Notes: generated by a model not told the origin, from the sequence alone. Shown: positions 41,074 through 50,409, numbered from the stretch's first letter. The stretch: DNA of 64,000 nt from Aeromicrobium fastidiosum (GCF_017876595.1 NZ_JAGIOG010000001.1:1302001-1366000); one strand, 5' to 3'. Program-made: numbers and translations.

Positions 41074-42035
41074 CTCCAGTCAGCACGCCGCTCTCGCCAC
41101 GACCGCTGGGCGCGTCCGGGCTCGTCGTCACTGGGCTCGGCGTGGGCGGAAGCCCGCTCGGCGGGGCTTCTGCCGTCTACGGGCACGACACCTCGGCAGA
41201 CGAGGGCGTCGCGACGGTTTCGCGCGTGTTCGACGGACCGATCACCTTTCTCGACACGTCCAACGCCTACTCGGGCGGCGACAGCGAGCGTCGTGTCGGC
41301 GAGGCAATCGATCGCGCCGATGGCCTGCCGGTCGGGTTCGTCCTCTCCACCAAGGTCGACGCCGACCCGTCCACGGGAGTCTTCGACGGGAGCCGCGTGC
41401 GAAGGTCTCTCGAGGAGAGTCTTGAACGGCTCGGTCTGGACCGTGTCCCTCTTCTGCACCTGCACGACCCGGAGGAGCACCTCGCCTTCTCGGACGCCAT
41501 GGGCCGAGGAGGTGCCGTCGAGGCACTCGTGGCGATCAAGCGCGAGGGTCTCGTCGATGCCATTGGCATCGCGGGGGGACGAGTCGAGGAGATGAGGCGA
41601 TATGTCCAGACCGGTGCCTTCGACGTCTTGCTCACCCACAACCGCATGACTCTGGTCGACAGATCCGCTCGGCCGCTGATCGAAGCGGCAACCGAGAGAA
41701 GCATGGGGGTCATCAACGCGGCCCCGTTCGGCGGCGGCGTCCTGGCGCGCAATCCTCGCCCGGACGATCTCTACGCCTACGGCCTGGGAACCGCGTCTCA
41801 GGTCGACGCCGCACGTCGCATGTCGCAGGTGTGCGAACGGTACGGCGTGTCGCTCGCTGCCGCGGCACTGCAGTTCGCGGTACACGCGCCGGGAGTCGAT
41901 GCCGTGCTGGTGGGTGCCTCGAGCCCGCAGCGGGTGGACGAGCTCGTCGAGCTGGCAGGCGCCGTGATCCCCGACGAGCTGTCGAACCAGCTCGAGGACC
42001 TGGTCCCGCCGTCCAGTGAGTGGATAGCCAGCTGA
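41070..42035 (+). CDS. Aldo/keto reductase
   Basis: A 321-residue AKR with the TIM-barrel pattern. FLDTSNAYSGGDSERRVGEAI (about 56-76) has the catalytic Asp and Tyr, FVLSTKVD the Lys, and LLHLHDPE the His-containing strand. VINAAPFGGGVL and VLVGASSPQRVDEL form the cofactor side. It resembles D-threo-aldose/L-fucose dehydrogenase-type AKRs and probably oxidises or reduces a sugar released in this pathway. It starts at GTG 41070 inside the GH1 stop (GTGA) and is the last gene of the operon, convergent with lacI. Confidence 0.88.
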   Translation: MTPVSTPLSPRPLGASGLVVTGLGVGGSPLGGASAVYGHDTSADEGVATVSRVFDGPITFLDTSNAYSGGDSERRVGEAIDRADGLPVGFVLSTKVDADPSTGVFDGSRVRRSLEESLERLGLDRVPLLHLHDPEEHLAFSDAMGRGGAVEALVAIKREGLVDAIGIAGGRVEEMRRYVQTGAFDVLLTHNRMTLVDRSARPLIEAATERSMGVINAAPFGGGVLARNPRPDDLYAYGLGTASQVDAARRMSQVCERYGVSLAAAALQFAVHAPGVDAVLVGASSPQRVDELVELAGAVIPDELSNQLEDLVPPSSEWIAS

Positions 42036-42060
42036 GCTGACGGGAGTCGACCTCGGGGCT

Positions 42061-43068
42061 TCAGAGCGACGTCGACTGGCGAACGACCAGCTCTGGCTCC
42101 AGCATCACGTGGCGGACGTCTGACCTCTCAGGGCTGGCAATGGCCTCCAGCAGCAACGAAGCAGCCGTGGAACCAAGCTGCCGGGCCGGCTGCCTGACCG
42201 ACGTCAACGGGATCGCGGCCGACGCGGCGAAGTCGATGTCGTCGTAGCCGACGATCGCGATGTCGTCTGGGACGCGGACCCCCGCAAGCGTGAGCGCTTG
42301 CAGAACGCCGAGCGCTACCATGTCGTTCGCTGCGAACACCGCATCCGGTCGCTCACGGATCGGGACGTCGAGTAGGCGTCCCATGCCGCTCCGGCCCGCG
42401 GCGACGTCCATCGCCGCGCTCTCGATCGGCAGGATGGTGCCGCCACCGTGCTGCTCCACCGCTGCCCGGGCCGCGGAGAGACGATTGCCGACCTGGCTCA
42501 GGCTGGTCGGGCCACCGATGAAGCCGATGCGTCGACGACCGATCTCGAGAAGGTGCTCGGTCGCAAGCCGTCCACCGATCTGGTCGTCGATCGACACCGA
42601 CGAGAACTCGTCGGTCTGGGTCAGGCGATCGACCAGCACGACTGAGGTGCCGCGGTCGCGCAGGCGACGCAGCCGGTCCATGACGTCTCCGACCGGCGTG
42701 ATGAGCACCCCGCTCATGTGCTGCTCCTCGAACAGGTCGAGATACGTCGTCTCGCGCGACTCCTGCTGGGCGCTGTTCCCGAGGATCAAGGGACGACCGG
42801 GCTCGATGAGCGTGTCCTCGACCCCGCGTGCGACGTCGGTGAAGAAGGGGTTGGCGATATCGAGCACGATCATGCCGATGGCGCGGTTCGTGCCGACGCG
42901 GAGCTGACGGGCAGCGTCGTTGCGGATGTAGCCGAGCTCGTCGATCGCCGCCTGGATGCGGGTCAGTGTGGACGGGGACACCTTCGACGGGTGGTTCAGG
43001 GCGTTGGACACGGTGCCTGCAGAGACGCCCGCCAGGGCTGCCACGTCACGCACTTGAGCCACTGCCAT
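42061..43068 (-). CDS. LacI-family transcriptional regulator of the rhamnose genes
   Basis: A 335-residue LacI/GalR protein. The N-terminal HTH with hinge reads VRDVAALAGVSAGTVSNALNHPSKVSPSTLTRIQAAIDELGYIRN (about 6-50), followed by a periplasmic-binding-protein-like sensor (IGMIVLDIANPFF, AIVGYDDIDFA). It is divergent from rhamnose isomerase and convergent with the glycoside operon. An operator-like palindrome lies in its divergent promoter, and a related one before the importer. It probably represses both units in the absence of L-rhamnose or a derivative. Confidence 0.93.
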   Translation of the reverse strand: MAVAQVRDVAALAGVSAGTVSNALNHPSKVSPSTLTRIQAAIDELGYIRNDAARQLRVGTNRAIGMIVLDIANPFFTDVARGVEDTLIEPGRPLILGNSAQQESRETTYLDLFEEQHMSGVLITPVGDVMDRLRRLRDRGTSVVLVDRLTQTDEFSSVSIDDQIGGRLATEHLLEIGRRRIGFIGGPTSLSQVGNRLSAARAAVEQHGGGTILPIESAAMDVAAGRSGMGRLLDVPIRERPDAVFAANDMVALGVLQALTLAGVRVPDDIAIVGYDDIDFAASAAIPLTSVRQPARQLGSTAASLLLEAIASPERSDVRHVMLEPELVVRQSTSL

Positions 43069-43144
43069 GGCTGCGAGGTTAACAGGATCGCCCCGGCATG
43101 GGTTGACGTGGGCCGGTGCGTCCGCCTAGTCTCCAAACGTCTTA

Positions 43145-43158
43145 TTGAAACGATTTAA
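43145..43158. promoter_or_regulatory. LacI-like operator TTGAAACGATTTAA in the lacI/rhaI promoter
   Basis: An AT-rich dyad with the central CG expected of LacI-family sites (10 of 14 positions symmetric), 38 bp before the rhaI ATG and 77 bp before the lacI start. It resembles the site at 30334-30347. Confidence 0.55.
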
Positions 43159-43195
43159 GATATGTTGACCCCGGTGATTCGCGGGGACGCTCACG

Positions 43196-44374
43196 ATGGA
43201 AGAAGTGACTGTGACGAGGTTCGACGACATCGCCGTGAGGCTTGAGGCCCAAGCCATCGAGGTTCCGTCCTGGGCCTACGGCAACTCCGGCACCCGCTTC
43301 AAGGTGTTCGGCTCAGCAGGCACCCCGCGCACCGTCGAGGAGAAGATCGCCGACGCTGCCACGGTCCACCGCTTCACCGGCTTGTCACCGTTGGTCTCGC
43401 TGCACATCCCGTGGGACCTCGTGGACGACTTCGCGGCGCTGCGTCGCTACGCCGAGGACCTCGGCATCGGGCTCGGCACGATCAACTCCAACACCTTCCA
43501 GGACGACGACTACAAGCTGGGTGCCCTGACCCACACCGACCGCCGGATCCGCCAGAAGGCGATCGATCACCACCTCGCGTGCATCGACGTCATGGACCAG
43601 ACGGGCTCCCGCGACCTCAAGATCTGGCTCGCCGAGGGCACCAACTACCCCGGCCAGGGCGACATGCGCGGACGGCAGGACCGGCTCGCTGAGTCGCTGG
43701 CCACGATCTACGAGCGCCTCGGCGACGACCAGCGCCTCGTGCTCGAGTACAAGTTCTTCGAGCCGGCGTTCTACCACACCGACGTCCCCGACTGGGGCAC
43801 GTCGTACGTGCAGGTGGCGGCTCTCGGCGACAAGGCGTTCGTGTGCCTCGACACCGGGCACCACGCGCCCGGCACGAACATCGAGTTCATCGTCGCCCAG
43901 CTGCTGCGGCTGGGGAAGCTCGGCTCGTTCGACTTCAACTCGCGGTTCTACGCCGACGACGACCTGATCGTGGGTTCTGCCGATCCGTTCCAGCTCTTCC
44001 GCATCATGTACGAGGTGGTTCGTGGCGGTGCCCTCGACCCCGACAGCGACGTCGCCTTCATGCTCGACCAGTGCCACAACATCGAGGACAAGATCCCCGG
44101 ACAGATCCGCTCGGTGCTCAACGTCCAGGAGATGACGGCCCGTGCGCTGCTCGTCGACACCGAGGCGCTCGCCGCTGCACAGGAGTCCGGTGACGTGCTG
44201 GGCGCGAACGCCGTCTTCATGGACGCCTTCTACACCGACGTGCGCCCCGACCTCGCCACGTGGCGCGAGGAGCGCGGGCTTCCGGGTGACCCCGTGCGGG
44301 CGTACGCGGACAGCGGCCACCAGAAGCAGATCGAGGCCGACCGCGTCGGCGGCACCCAGGCCAGCTGGAACTGA
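43196..44374 (+). CDS. rhaI: L-rhamnose isomerase (RhaI type)
   Basis: A 392-residue TIM-barrel isomerase converting L-rhamnose to L-rhamnulose. SWAYGNSGTRFKVFGSAGTPRTVEEKIADAA (about residues 20-50) and LSPLVSLHIPWDLVDD match the RhaI group found in Pseudomonas stutzeri and rhizobia. Metal-ligand regions are LVLEYKFFEPAFY, LDTGHHAPGTN (His/Asp), FDFNSRFYADDD and MLDQCHN. The ATG at 43196 is used; a GTG at 43211 after GGAAGA gives a shorter form and could be the real start. It heads the operon rhaI, aldolase/dehydrogenase, rhamnulokinase. Confidence 0.93.
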   Translation: MEEVTVTRFDDIAVRLEAQAIEVPSWAYGNSGTRFKVFGSAGTPRTVEEKIADAATVHRFTGLSPLVSLHIPWDLVDDFAALRRYAEDLGIGLGTINSNTFQDDDYKLGALTHTDRRIRQKAIDHHLACIDVMDQTGSRDLKIWLAEGTNYPGQGDMRGRQDRLAESLATIYERLGDDQRLVLEYKFFEPAFYHTDVPDWGTSYVQVAALGDKAFVCLDTGHHAPGTNIEFIVAQLLRLGKLGSFDFNSRFYADDDLIVGSADPFQLFRIMYEVVRGGALDPDSDVAFMLDQCHNIEDKIPGQIRSVLNVQEMTARALLVDTEALAAAQESGDVLGANAVFMDAFYTDVRPDLATWREERGLPGDPVRAYADSGHQKQIEADRVGGTQASWN

Positions 44375-44401
44375 CACCTCACCCACGTCTTAGGGACACC
44401 C

Positions 44402-46453
44402 ATGACTGACAGCACCGCAGCAGAGCTCATCGGCCGGTCGAATCGACTCGGGGCCGACGCCCGCAACACCAACTACGCCGGCGGCAACACGTCCGCCAAG
44501 GGCACCGCGACCGATCCGGTCACGGGCGAGGACGTCGAGCTCCTCTGGGTCAAGGGCTCCGGCGGGGACCTCGGCACGCTCAAGGAGGCGGGCCTCGCGG
44601 TCCTGCGGCTCGACCGCATGCGCGCGCTCGTCGACGTCTACCCGGGCCTCGACCGCGAGGACGAGATGGTCGCCGCGTTCGACTACTGCCTGCACGGCAA
44701 GGGTGGCGCCGCGCCGTCGATCGACACCGCGATGCACGGCCTGGTGGACGCCAAGCACGTCGACCACCTTCACCCCGACTCGGGAATCGCGATCGCGACG
44801 GCCGCCGACGGCGAGCAGCTGACCGAGACGGTCTTCGGCGGGAGGGTCGTGTGGGTGCCGTGGCGTCGTCCCGGCTTCCAGCTGGGGCTCGACATCGCCG
44901 CGATCAAGGCCGAGAACCCCGACGCGATCGGCTGCATCCTGGGCGGCCACGGCATCACGGCCTGGGGCGACACGTCCGACGAGGCCGAGAAGAACTCGTT
45001 GTGGATCATCGAGACCGCGGCCGCGTACATCGAGGCCCACTCGCGTCCGGAGCCGTTCGGCCCGGCGCTCGACGGCTTCGCCGCCCTGCCTGAGAACGAC
45101 CGTCGCGCGAAGGCCACCGCCCTGGTGCCGACGATCCGCTCGATCGCGTCGCAGGACAAGGCCATGGTGGGTCACTTCACCGACAGCGACGTCGTCCTCG
45201 ACTTCCTCGCCGCCGCCGAGCACCCGCGCCTGGCGGCCCTCGGCACGAGCTGCCCGGATCACTTCCTGCGCACGAAGGTCAAGCCGTTGGTGCTCGACCT
45301 GCCCGCCGACGCGTCCGTCGAGGACTCGATCGCCCGCCTGCGCGAGCTGCACGTCGCTTACCGCGACGACTACCAGGGCTACTACGACCGCAACGCCGTC
45401 GAGGACTCGCCCGCGATCCGCGGCGCCGACCCGCTGATCGTCCTGGTGCCGGGGGTCGGCATGTTCAGCTTCGGCAAGGACAAGCAGACCGCTCGCGTCG
45501 CCGGCGAGTTCTACGTCAACGCGATCAACGTCATGCGAGGCGCCGAGGGTCTGTCGACGTATGCCCCGATCGACGAGGCCGAGAAGTTCCGTATCGAGTA
45601 CTGGGCGCTCGAAGAGGCCAAGCTGCAGCGCATGCCCGCGCCGAAGCCCCTCGCGACCCGCATCGCGCTGGTCACCGGCGCTGCTTCCGGCATCGGCAAG
45701 GCCATCGCGAAGAAGCTCGCCTCCCAGGGTGCGGTCGTCGCGATCGCCGACCTGGACCTCGAGAAGGCCCGGGCCGCCGCCGCCGAGATCGTCACAGAGC
45801 TGAATCTCGGGGCAGACGTCGTGATCGGCGTGCAGGCCGACGTCAGCGACGAGGACGCCGTCAAGGACGCCGTCGACGCGACCCTGCTGGCGTTCGGCGG
45901 CCTCGACCTGGTCGTCAACAACGCCGGTCTGTCGCTCAGCAAGTCGCTGCTGGACACGACGGTCGCGGACTGGGACCTGCAGCACAACGTGATGGCCAAG
46001 GGGTCGTTCCTGATCTCGCGCACCGCGGCGAAGGCGCTGATCGAGCAGGGCCTGGGCGGGGACATCGTCTACATCTCGAGCAAGAACTCGGTGTTCGCAG
46101 GCCCCAACAACATCGCGTACTCCGCGACCAAGGCCGACCAGGCGCACCAGGTGCGCCTGCTGGCCGCCGAGCTGGGTGAGCACGGCGTCCGCGTCAACGG
46201 CATCAACCCCGACGGAGTCGTGCAGGGCTCCGGCATCTTCTCGAGCGGCTGGGGTGCCAACCGTGCCGCGGTCTACGGTGTCGACGAGAAGGACCTGGGA
46301 GCGTTCTACGCCCAGCGCACGCTGTTGAAGCGCGAGGTGCTGCCCGATCACGTCGCCAACGCGGTGTACGCGCTCGTCGGCCCCGATCTCACTCAGACGA
46401 CGGGTCTGCACATCCCTGTGGACGCCGGCGTCGCCGCCGCGTTCCTGCGATAG
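44402..46453 (+). CDS. Bifunctional rhamnulose-1-phosphate aldolase/L-lactaldehyde dehydrogenase
   Basis: A 683-residue two-domain enzyme. The N-terminal half (to about residue 410) is a class II aldolase: GGNTSAKG, MHGLVDAKHVDHLHPDSG with the zinc His residues, and CILGGHGITAWG. The C-terminal half is an SDR: ALVTGAASGIGKAIAKKLAS (about 422-441), VNNAGLS, and YSATKADQ with the catalytic Tyr-Lys. It cleaves rhamnulose-1-phosphate to DHAP and L-lactaldehyde and converts the lactaldehyde. This fused form replaces separate RhaD plus aldehyde dehydrogenase in many actinobacteria. The gap to rhaI is 27 bp. Confidence 0.95.
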   Translation: MTDSTAAELIGRSNRLGADARNTNYAGGNTSAKGTATDPVTGEDVELLWVKGSGGDLGTLKEAGLAVLRLDRMRALVDVYPGLDREDEMVAAFDYCLHGKGGAAPSIDTAMHGLVDAKHVDHLHPDSGIAIATAADGEQLTETVFGGRVVWVPWRRPGFQLGLDIAAIKAENPDAIGCILGGHGITAWGDTSDEAEKNSLWIIETAAAYIEAHSRPEPFGPALDGFAALPENDRRAKATALVPTIRSIASQDKAMVGHFTDSDVVLDFLAAAEHPRLAALGTSCPDHFLRTKVKPLVLDLPADASVEDSIARLRELHVAYRDDYQGYYDRNAVEDSPAIRGADPLIVLVPGVGMFSFGKDKQTARVAGEFYVNAINVMRGAEGLSTYAPIDEAEKFRIEYWALEEAKLQRMPAPKPLATRIALVTGAASGIGKAIAKKLASQGAVVAIADLDLEKARAAAAEIVTELNLGADVVIGVQADVSDEDAVKDAVDATLLAFGGLDLVVNNAGLSLSKSLLDTTVADWDLQHNVMAKGSFLISRTAAKALIEQGLGGDIVYISSKNSVFAGPNNIAYSATKADQAHQVRLLAAELGEHGVRVNGINPDGVVQGSGIFSSGWGANRAAVYGVDEKDLGAFYAQRTLLKREVLPDHVANAVYALVGPDLTQTTGLHIPVDAGVAAAFLR

Positions 46454-46467
46454 GCGCACGACCCGTG

Positions 46468-47877
46468 ATGTCCGTATCCGTCGCCGCCGTCGACCTGGGC
46501 GCTTCGAGCGGCCGGGTCATGGTCGGCGATGTCGGTCCCGGTCGTCTGGCGCTGCGTGCCGTCGCACGCTTCGCCAACGAGCCCGTCGCGCTCGCCGACG
46601 GGTTGCACTGGGACCCCCTCGATCTCTACCGCCACGCTCTCGACGGACTGTGGACAGCCGCCAACTCGTCACCCGACGGGCTCGCGAGCGTGGCGGTGGA
46701 CTCCTGGGCGGTCGACTACGCCCTGATGCGTTCTGGCCACATGCTGGGCGTGCCGTTCCACTATCGCGACGGCCGGACGGCCCGGGGGGTCGCGCGCGTC
46801 CACGCCACGGTTCCTGCCGCAGAGCTGTACGCCCGCAACGGTCTGCAGTTCCTGCCGTTCAACACGCTCTACCAGCTGGCCGCAGACGATCTGGTCGGGT
46901 TCGCCGACCAGCTCCTGCTGGTCCCCGACCTCATCGGCTACTGGCTGACGGGGCGCTTCGTCGCGGAACGTACCAATGCTTCGACCACCGGCCTGCTCGA
47001 CGCCACGACACGGCAGTGGGACACCAGGCTCGCGGCCAGCTTCGACGTGCAGGCGTCGATGCTGCCCGAGCTCATCGACCCCGGTGTGCGCATCGGGAAG
47101 GTCACGTCGTCTGTCGGCAAGCGCATCGGTGCCCCCGGCTTGGCCGTCACGGCCGTCGGCTCGCACGACACCGCATCAGCGGTGGTCGGCGTACCGATGC
47201 TGACCGACGACGCCGCCTACATCTCGTGCGGCACGTGGGGGCTGGTCGGCGTCGAGCTCGACGCCCCCGTCCTCACCGACGAGGCGCGGGCCGCCAACTT
47301 CACCAATGAGGGCGGTGTCGACGGCACGACCCGGTTCTTGACCAACGTCATGGGTACATGGCTGATCAGCGAGACGCTGCGCACCTGGGAGCGCGATGGT
47401 GCAGGCGTCGAGCTGACCAAGCTGTTGCCCGCAGCCGCTGAGGTCACCGACGAGGTCACGGTGTTCGACGTCCAGGATCCACGGTTCATGGCACCCGGAG
47501 ACATGCCGAAGCGCATCCTCGACTGGTGCCGCGAGCACGGCAAGCCCATGCCCGTCGGCAAGCCGGAGATTCTCCGCAGCATCATCGAGAGTCTCGCCTC
47601 GGCGTTCGCGCAAGCGCTCGACACGGCCCAGACGCTGGCTCGTCGTCCGATCCGTCGGGTGCACATCGTCGGCGGCGGTTCGCTCAACCGTGTGCTGTGC
47701 CAGGCAGTGGCCGACCGCAGCGGTCGGCCGGTCGTGGCCGGGCCCGTCGAGGCGACCGCACTCGGCAACGTCCTGGTGCAGGCGCGCGCACTCGGTGCCG
47801 TCGACGGCGACCTGGCTGATCTTCGCGAGCTCATCGCCGCGACCCATTCTCTCGAGGTCTTCACCCCCCGGCGCTGA
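46468..47877 (+). CDS. rhaB: Rhamnulokinase
   Basis: A 469-residue FGGY-family sugar kinase phosphorylating L-rhamnulose. The N-terminal phosphate motif is AVDLGASSGRVMVGD (about 7-21), substrate region VDSWAVDYALM, then GSHDTASAV (about 231-239) and YISCGTWGLVGVE. The C-terminal adenine-binding segment VHIVGGGSLNRVLCQAVADRSGRPVVAGPVEATALGN (about 394-430) follows. The ATG at 46468 is used; the adjacent GTG at 46465 differs by one residue. It is the last gene of the rhamnose operon, followed by a strong bidirectional terminator. Confidence 0.94.
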   Translation: MSVSVAAVDLGASSGRVMVGDVGPGRLALRAVARFANEPVALADGLHWDPLDLYRHALDGLWTAANSSPDGLASVAVDSWAVDYALMRSGHMLGVPFHYRDGRTARGVARVHATVPAAELYARNGLQFLPFNTLYQLAADDLVGFADQLLLVPDLIGYWLTGRFVAERTNASTTGLLDATTRQWDTRLAASFDVQASMLPELIDPGVRIGKVTSSVGKRIGAPGLAVTAVGSHDTASAVVGVPMLTDDAAYISCGTWGLVGVELDAPVLTDEARAANFTNEGGVDGTTRFLTNVMGTWLISETLRTWERDGAGVELTKLLPAAAEVTDEVTVFDVQDPRFMAPGDMPKRILDWCREHGKPMPVGKPEILRSIIESLASAFAQALDTAQTLARRPIRRVHIVGGGSLNRVLCQAVADRSGRPVVAGPVEATALGNVLVQARALGAVDGDLADLRELIAATHSLEVFTPRR

Positions 47878-47899
47878 TCCGTGCTCGGGGGCTCGAGCA

Positions 47900-47942
47900 G
47901 GGGAAGGGGCCAGCGCACACGCCGTGCGCTGGCCCCTTCCCC
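47900..47942. terminator. Bidirectional terminator between rhaB and the lactate dehydrogenase
   Basis: A perfect 19-bp stem (47900-47918 with 47924-47942, GGGGAAGGGG outer part) and a 5-nt loop ACGCC, located in the gap between two convergent genes. Confidence 0.9.
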
Positions 47943-47954
47943 GTCCACCAGGCG

Positions 47955-49199
47955 TCAGCCGTGGCGGCGTGGGCGTGGCGTCAGTCGCTCTAGCTGGGTC
48001 ACGTGTGCGGGCTCGAGCTCGTCGATCGAGGCGGCTCCCAGCAGCTTCATGGTGCGGACCATCTCGTCCTCGAGGATCGCGATGGTGCGGTCGACGCCGG
48101 CGCGTCCACCGGCCATGAGGCCGTAGAGATAGGCGCGCCCGATCATCGAGAAGTCGGCACCGAGAGCGGAAGCAGCCACGATGTCCGCGCCCGACATGAT
48201 GCCGGTGTCGACGCCGATCTCGAGGGCCGAGCCAACCTCGCGCTTGACGTCAGGCAGCAGGTGGAAGGGGATGGGGGCGCGGTCCAGCTGGCGTCCGCCG
48301 TGGTTGCTCAGGATGATGCCGTCGACACCCTGGGTCGCGAGCTGCTTGGCGTCCTCGAGGTTCTGCACGCCCTTGACCACGATCTTGCCGGGCCAGATCT
48401 CGCGAATGACGTCGAGGTCGGCGTACGAGATGGTCGGGTCCATCGCCGAGTCGAGCAGCTCGCCCACGGTTCCGCCGGTCGAGCTGAGCGACGCGAACTC
48501 GAGCTTCGGTGTGGTCAGGAAGTCGTACCACCACCACGGACGGACGGCCGCGTTCACGATGGTTCGCAGCGAGATCTGCGGCGGGATCGAGAAGCCATTG
48601 CGCTTGTCGCGCAGTCGGGCACCCGCGACGGGGGTGTCGACGGTGAACTGCAGGGTGTCGAAGCCGGCCGCAGCGGCTCGCCGCGCCAGCTCGTAGGAGA
48701 TCTCGCGGTCTCGCATGACGTAGAGCTGGAACCAGTTGCGGCCGTGCGGGTTGGCCGCCTGGACGGCCTCGATCGAGCACGTGCCGAGCGTGGAGAGGGT
48801 GAAGGGGATGCCTGCAGCGCCAGCGGCACCGGCTCCAGCGATCTCCCCCTCGGTCTGCATGAGGCGCGTGAAACCGGTGGGGGCGATCGCGAACGGGAGA
48901 CGCGAGGGGCCTCCGAGGATCGTGGTCGACGTGTCGACCTTCGCGGCGGGTCGCAGCACGCGGGGGCTGAACTCGACGTCCTCGAACGCCTGACGGGCGC
49001 GGGCCAGAGACAGTTCCCCCTCGGCGGCACCGTCGGTGTAGTCGAAGGCCGCCCGGGGCGTGCGGCGCTTGGCGATCGTCCGCAGGTCATGGATCGTCAA
49101 GGCCTTCTCGAGGCGTCGACGCCTGGGGTCGAGGACCGGCTTCTTGAACTTCAGCAGGTCGAAGATCTCGACAGGGCGGGGGAGCTGGCGCTGGACCAT
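47955..49199 (-). CDS. lldD: FMN-dependent L-lactate dehydrogenase
   Basis: A 414-residue FMN alpha-hydroxyacid dehydrogenase of LldD type, oxidising L-lactate to pyruvate with electrons to the quinone pool. [15 protein letters not shown] (about 50-64), [25 protein letters not shown], and the active-site [12 protein letters not shown] (catalytic His) with [18 protein letters not shown] (phosphate-binding) are conserved. L-lactate is the expected end product of rhamnose breakdown, so the location fits. The FCD regulator gene upstream on the minus strand overlaps its start by one base. Confidence 0.92.
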   Translation of the reverse strand: MVQRQLPRPVEIFDLLKFKKPVLDPRRRRLEKALTIHDLRTIAKRRTPRAAFDYTDGAAEGELSLARARQAFEDVEFSPRVLRPAAKVDTSTTILGGPSRLPFAIAPTGFTRLMQTEGEIAGAGAAGAAGIPFTLSTLGTCSIEAVQAANPHGRNWFQLYVMRDREISYELARRAAAAGFDTLQFTVDTPVAGARLRDKRNGFSIPPQISLRTIVNAAVRPWWWYDFLTTPKLEFASLSSTGGTVGELLDSAMDPTISYADLDVIREIWPGKIVVKGVQNLEDAKQLATQGVDGIILSNHGGRQLDRAPIPFHLLPDVKREVGSALEIGVDTGIMSGADIVAASALGADFSMIGRAYLYGLMAGGRAGVDRTIAILEDEMVRTMKLLGAASIDELEPAHVTQLERLTPRPRRHG

Positions 49200-49867
49200 C
49201 AGGTCACCTTCTGGGCGGTGGGGTGGGTGGAGTCGTAGTGGGCGACGAGCTGATCGCGCGAGGCCAGAACGTGCTGGCGGGCGAGGGCGCTGGCTCCGGC
49301 GACGTCGCCTGCCGCGATCGCGTCGAGGATGGCCTGGTGCTCGGCGACGATCTCGTCGCTCGACCGCAACCGGTGCGCCTCGATCTGAGCGATGCCCAGC
49401 TCGATCTCACCCATCAGCAGGTCGTGCAGCCTGGGCAGGCGCGTCGACGTGGTGCCGTGGACGAGTGATCGGTGGAATGCGAGGTCGGCCTCGGCGTAGG
49501 AGCCCCCGGAGGGTCGCTCGCGCAACGTGCAGTGTGCCGTCGTGGCCTCGGCAGGGACGGTGGCGGTTGAGGCGAGGAGCTCGACGGCGGCCACTTCGAT
49601 CGCTGCGCGGCTCACGAAGAGGTCGATGATGTCATCGCGGTCGAGCACGCGAACGCGTGCCGCGTGGTGCGGCTTGCGCACCAGTATCCCGTCTGCGACC
49701 AGCTTGTCGATCGCGATCCGAGCGGTGGGTCGGGCCACGCCGAACGTCCGGGCGACATAGGCCTCCGTGACTGCGGTGTCACGTGCCAGCTCGCGTGACA
49801 GGACTGCTCTGCGCAGGCCGTCGACGACTGAGTCGGGACGGACGGCGACATCCTGGGCGGGCAACAT
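49199..49867 (-). CDS. GntR-family (FCD) regulator of lactate dehydrogenase
   Basis: A 222-residue regulator: N-terminal winged helix ([33 protein letters not shown], about residues 33-65) and C-terminal all-helical FCD domain ([40 protein letters not shown]). LldR-type regulators of this family control lactate utilisation. The ATG at 49867 lies inside the first of two operators, so autorepression is very likely. The stop overlaps the lldD start. Longer starts would read through the operators. Confidence 0.92.
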   Translation of the reverse strand: MLPAQDVAVRPDSVVDGLRRAVLSRELARDTAVTEAYVARTFGVARPTARIAIDKLVADGILVRKPHHAARVRVLDRDDIIDLFVSRAAIEVAAVELLASTATVPAEATTAHCTLRERPSGGSYAEADLAFHRSLVHGTTSTRLPRLHDLLMGEIELGIAQIEAHRLRSSDEIVAEHQAILDAIAAGDVAGASALARQHVLASRDQLVAHYDSTHPTAQKVT

Positions 49868-49896
49868 TGTCTGACAATAACAGATTGTCTGACAAC
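49866..49896. promoter_or_regulatory. Two tandem FCD-type operators ATTGTCTGACAAY
   Basis: ATTGTC-T-GACAAT (49866-49878, perfect palindrome around the central T) and ATTGTC-T-GACAAC (49884-49896) are 18 bp apart centre to centre. They fit the TNGTNNNACNA pattern of FadR/LldR-type GntR operators. They cover the start codon and promoter of the regulator gene. Confidence 0.75.
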
Positions 49897-50409
49897 CTAT
49901 GCGAGTCGGCCGCCGAGGTCTCGGCAATGCGGCCGACACATCTCAACGGGGTACCGGAGGCGGAGGTCGTGGCGAGCTGCATCGTGGAACGATTGACGGG
50001 CGACGTTGATCTCCGCGACGAGGGCATCCCAGGTGTCCGCGGTCAGGTGCTGGGCGTCGCGGTCGAGCTGCTTGCGCGTGTCGTTCACCTCTCCAGCCCA
50101 CACGCGAGCCGCCGCTATCAAGCTCGGGTCGCCGACCACGAGCATCGGCTCGAAGGCGACGTCGCGGCGTTGGAAGACGCCGGCGAACAGCAGGACTGCT
50201 TGGTCGGGAGCGAGTGGGTCCGGCTGTTGGTCCAGGCCGTGCCAAGCGGCGACCCGGTAGAGCAGAGCCATCAGCGACTTCAGCTCGATCGCGAGGTCCG
50301 TGTACGCGCGGCGCCGTTGATCGCGCCACCGGGAGTCCTCCTCGCGCCGGTACTTGACCCGGTCGCCCCGGTACGTCGTAGTGAACGAGACGGCTGATCC
50401 GACGAGCAC
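49897..50409 (-). CDS. Hypothetical protein with N-terminal hydrophobic segment
   Basis: A 170-residue protein I do not recognise. The preferred GTG at 50409 gives VLVGSAVSFTTTYRGDRVKYRREEDSRWRDQRRRAYTDLAIELKSL. This is a short hydrophobic N-terminus followed by a basic/acidic helix, the layout of small actinobacterial membrane-anchored proteins of unknown function (E-D-x-R-W-x-D-Q-R-R-x-A-Y). The rest is helical. It ends one base from the FCD operators. No functional link to its neighbours is visible. Confidence 0.6.
   Translation of the reverse strand: MLVGSAVSFTTTYRGDRVKYRREEDSRWRDQRRRAYTDLAIELKSLMALLYRVAAWHGLDQQPDPLAPDQAVLLFAGVFQRRDVAFEPMLVVGDPSLIAAARVWAGEVNDTRKQLDRDAQHLTADTWDALVAEINVARQSFHDAARHDLRLRYPVEMCRPHCRDLGGRLA

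Noticed and set aside
43132-43139. TCCAAACG shared by the promoters at 12281, 30394 and 43132
   Set aside because: An 8-base match without symmetric partners; it may be chance or a promoter element, and the flanks do not agree.
44390-46459. A 689-codon minus-strand frame opposite the rhamnulose-phosphate aldolase/dehydrogenase
   Set aside because: The plus-strand protein is conserved along its entire length. The antisense frame has no recognisable domain and a biased composition.
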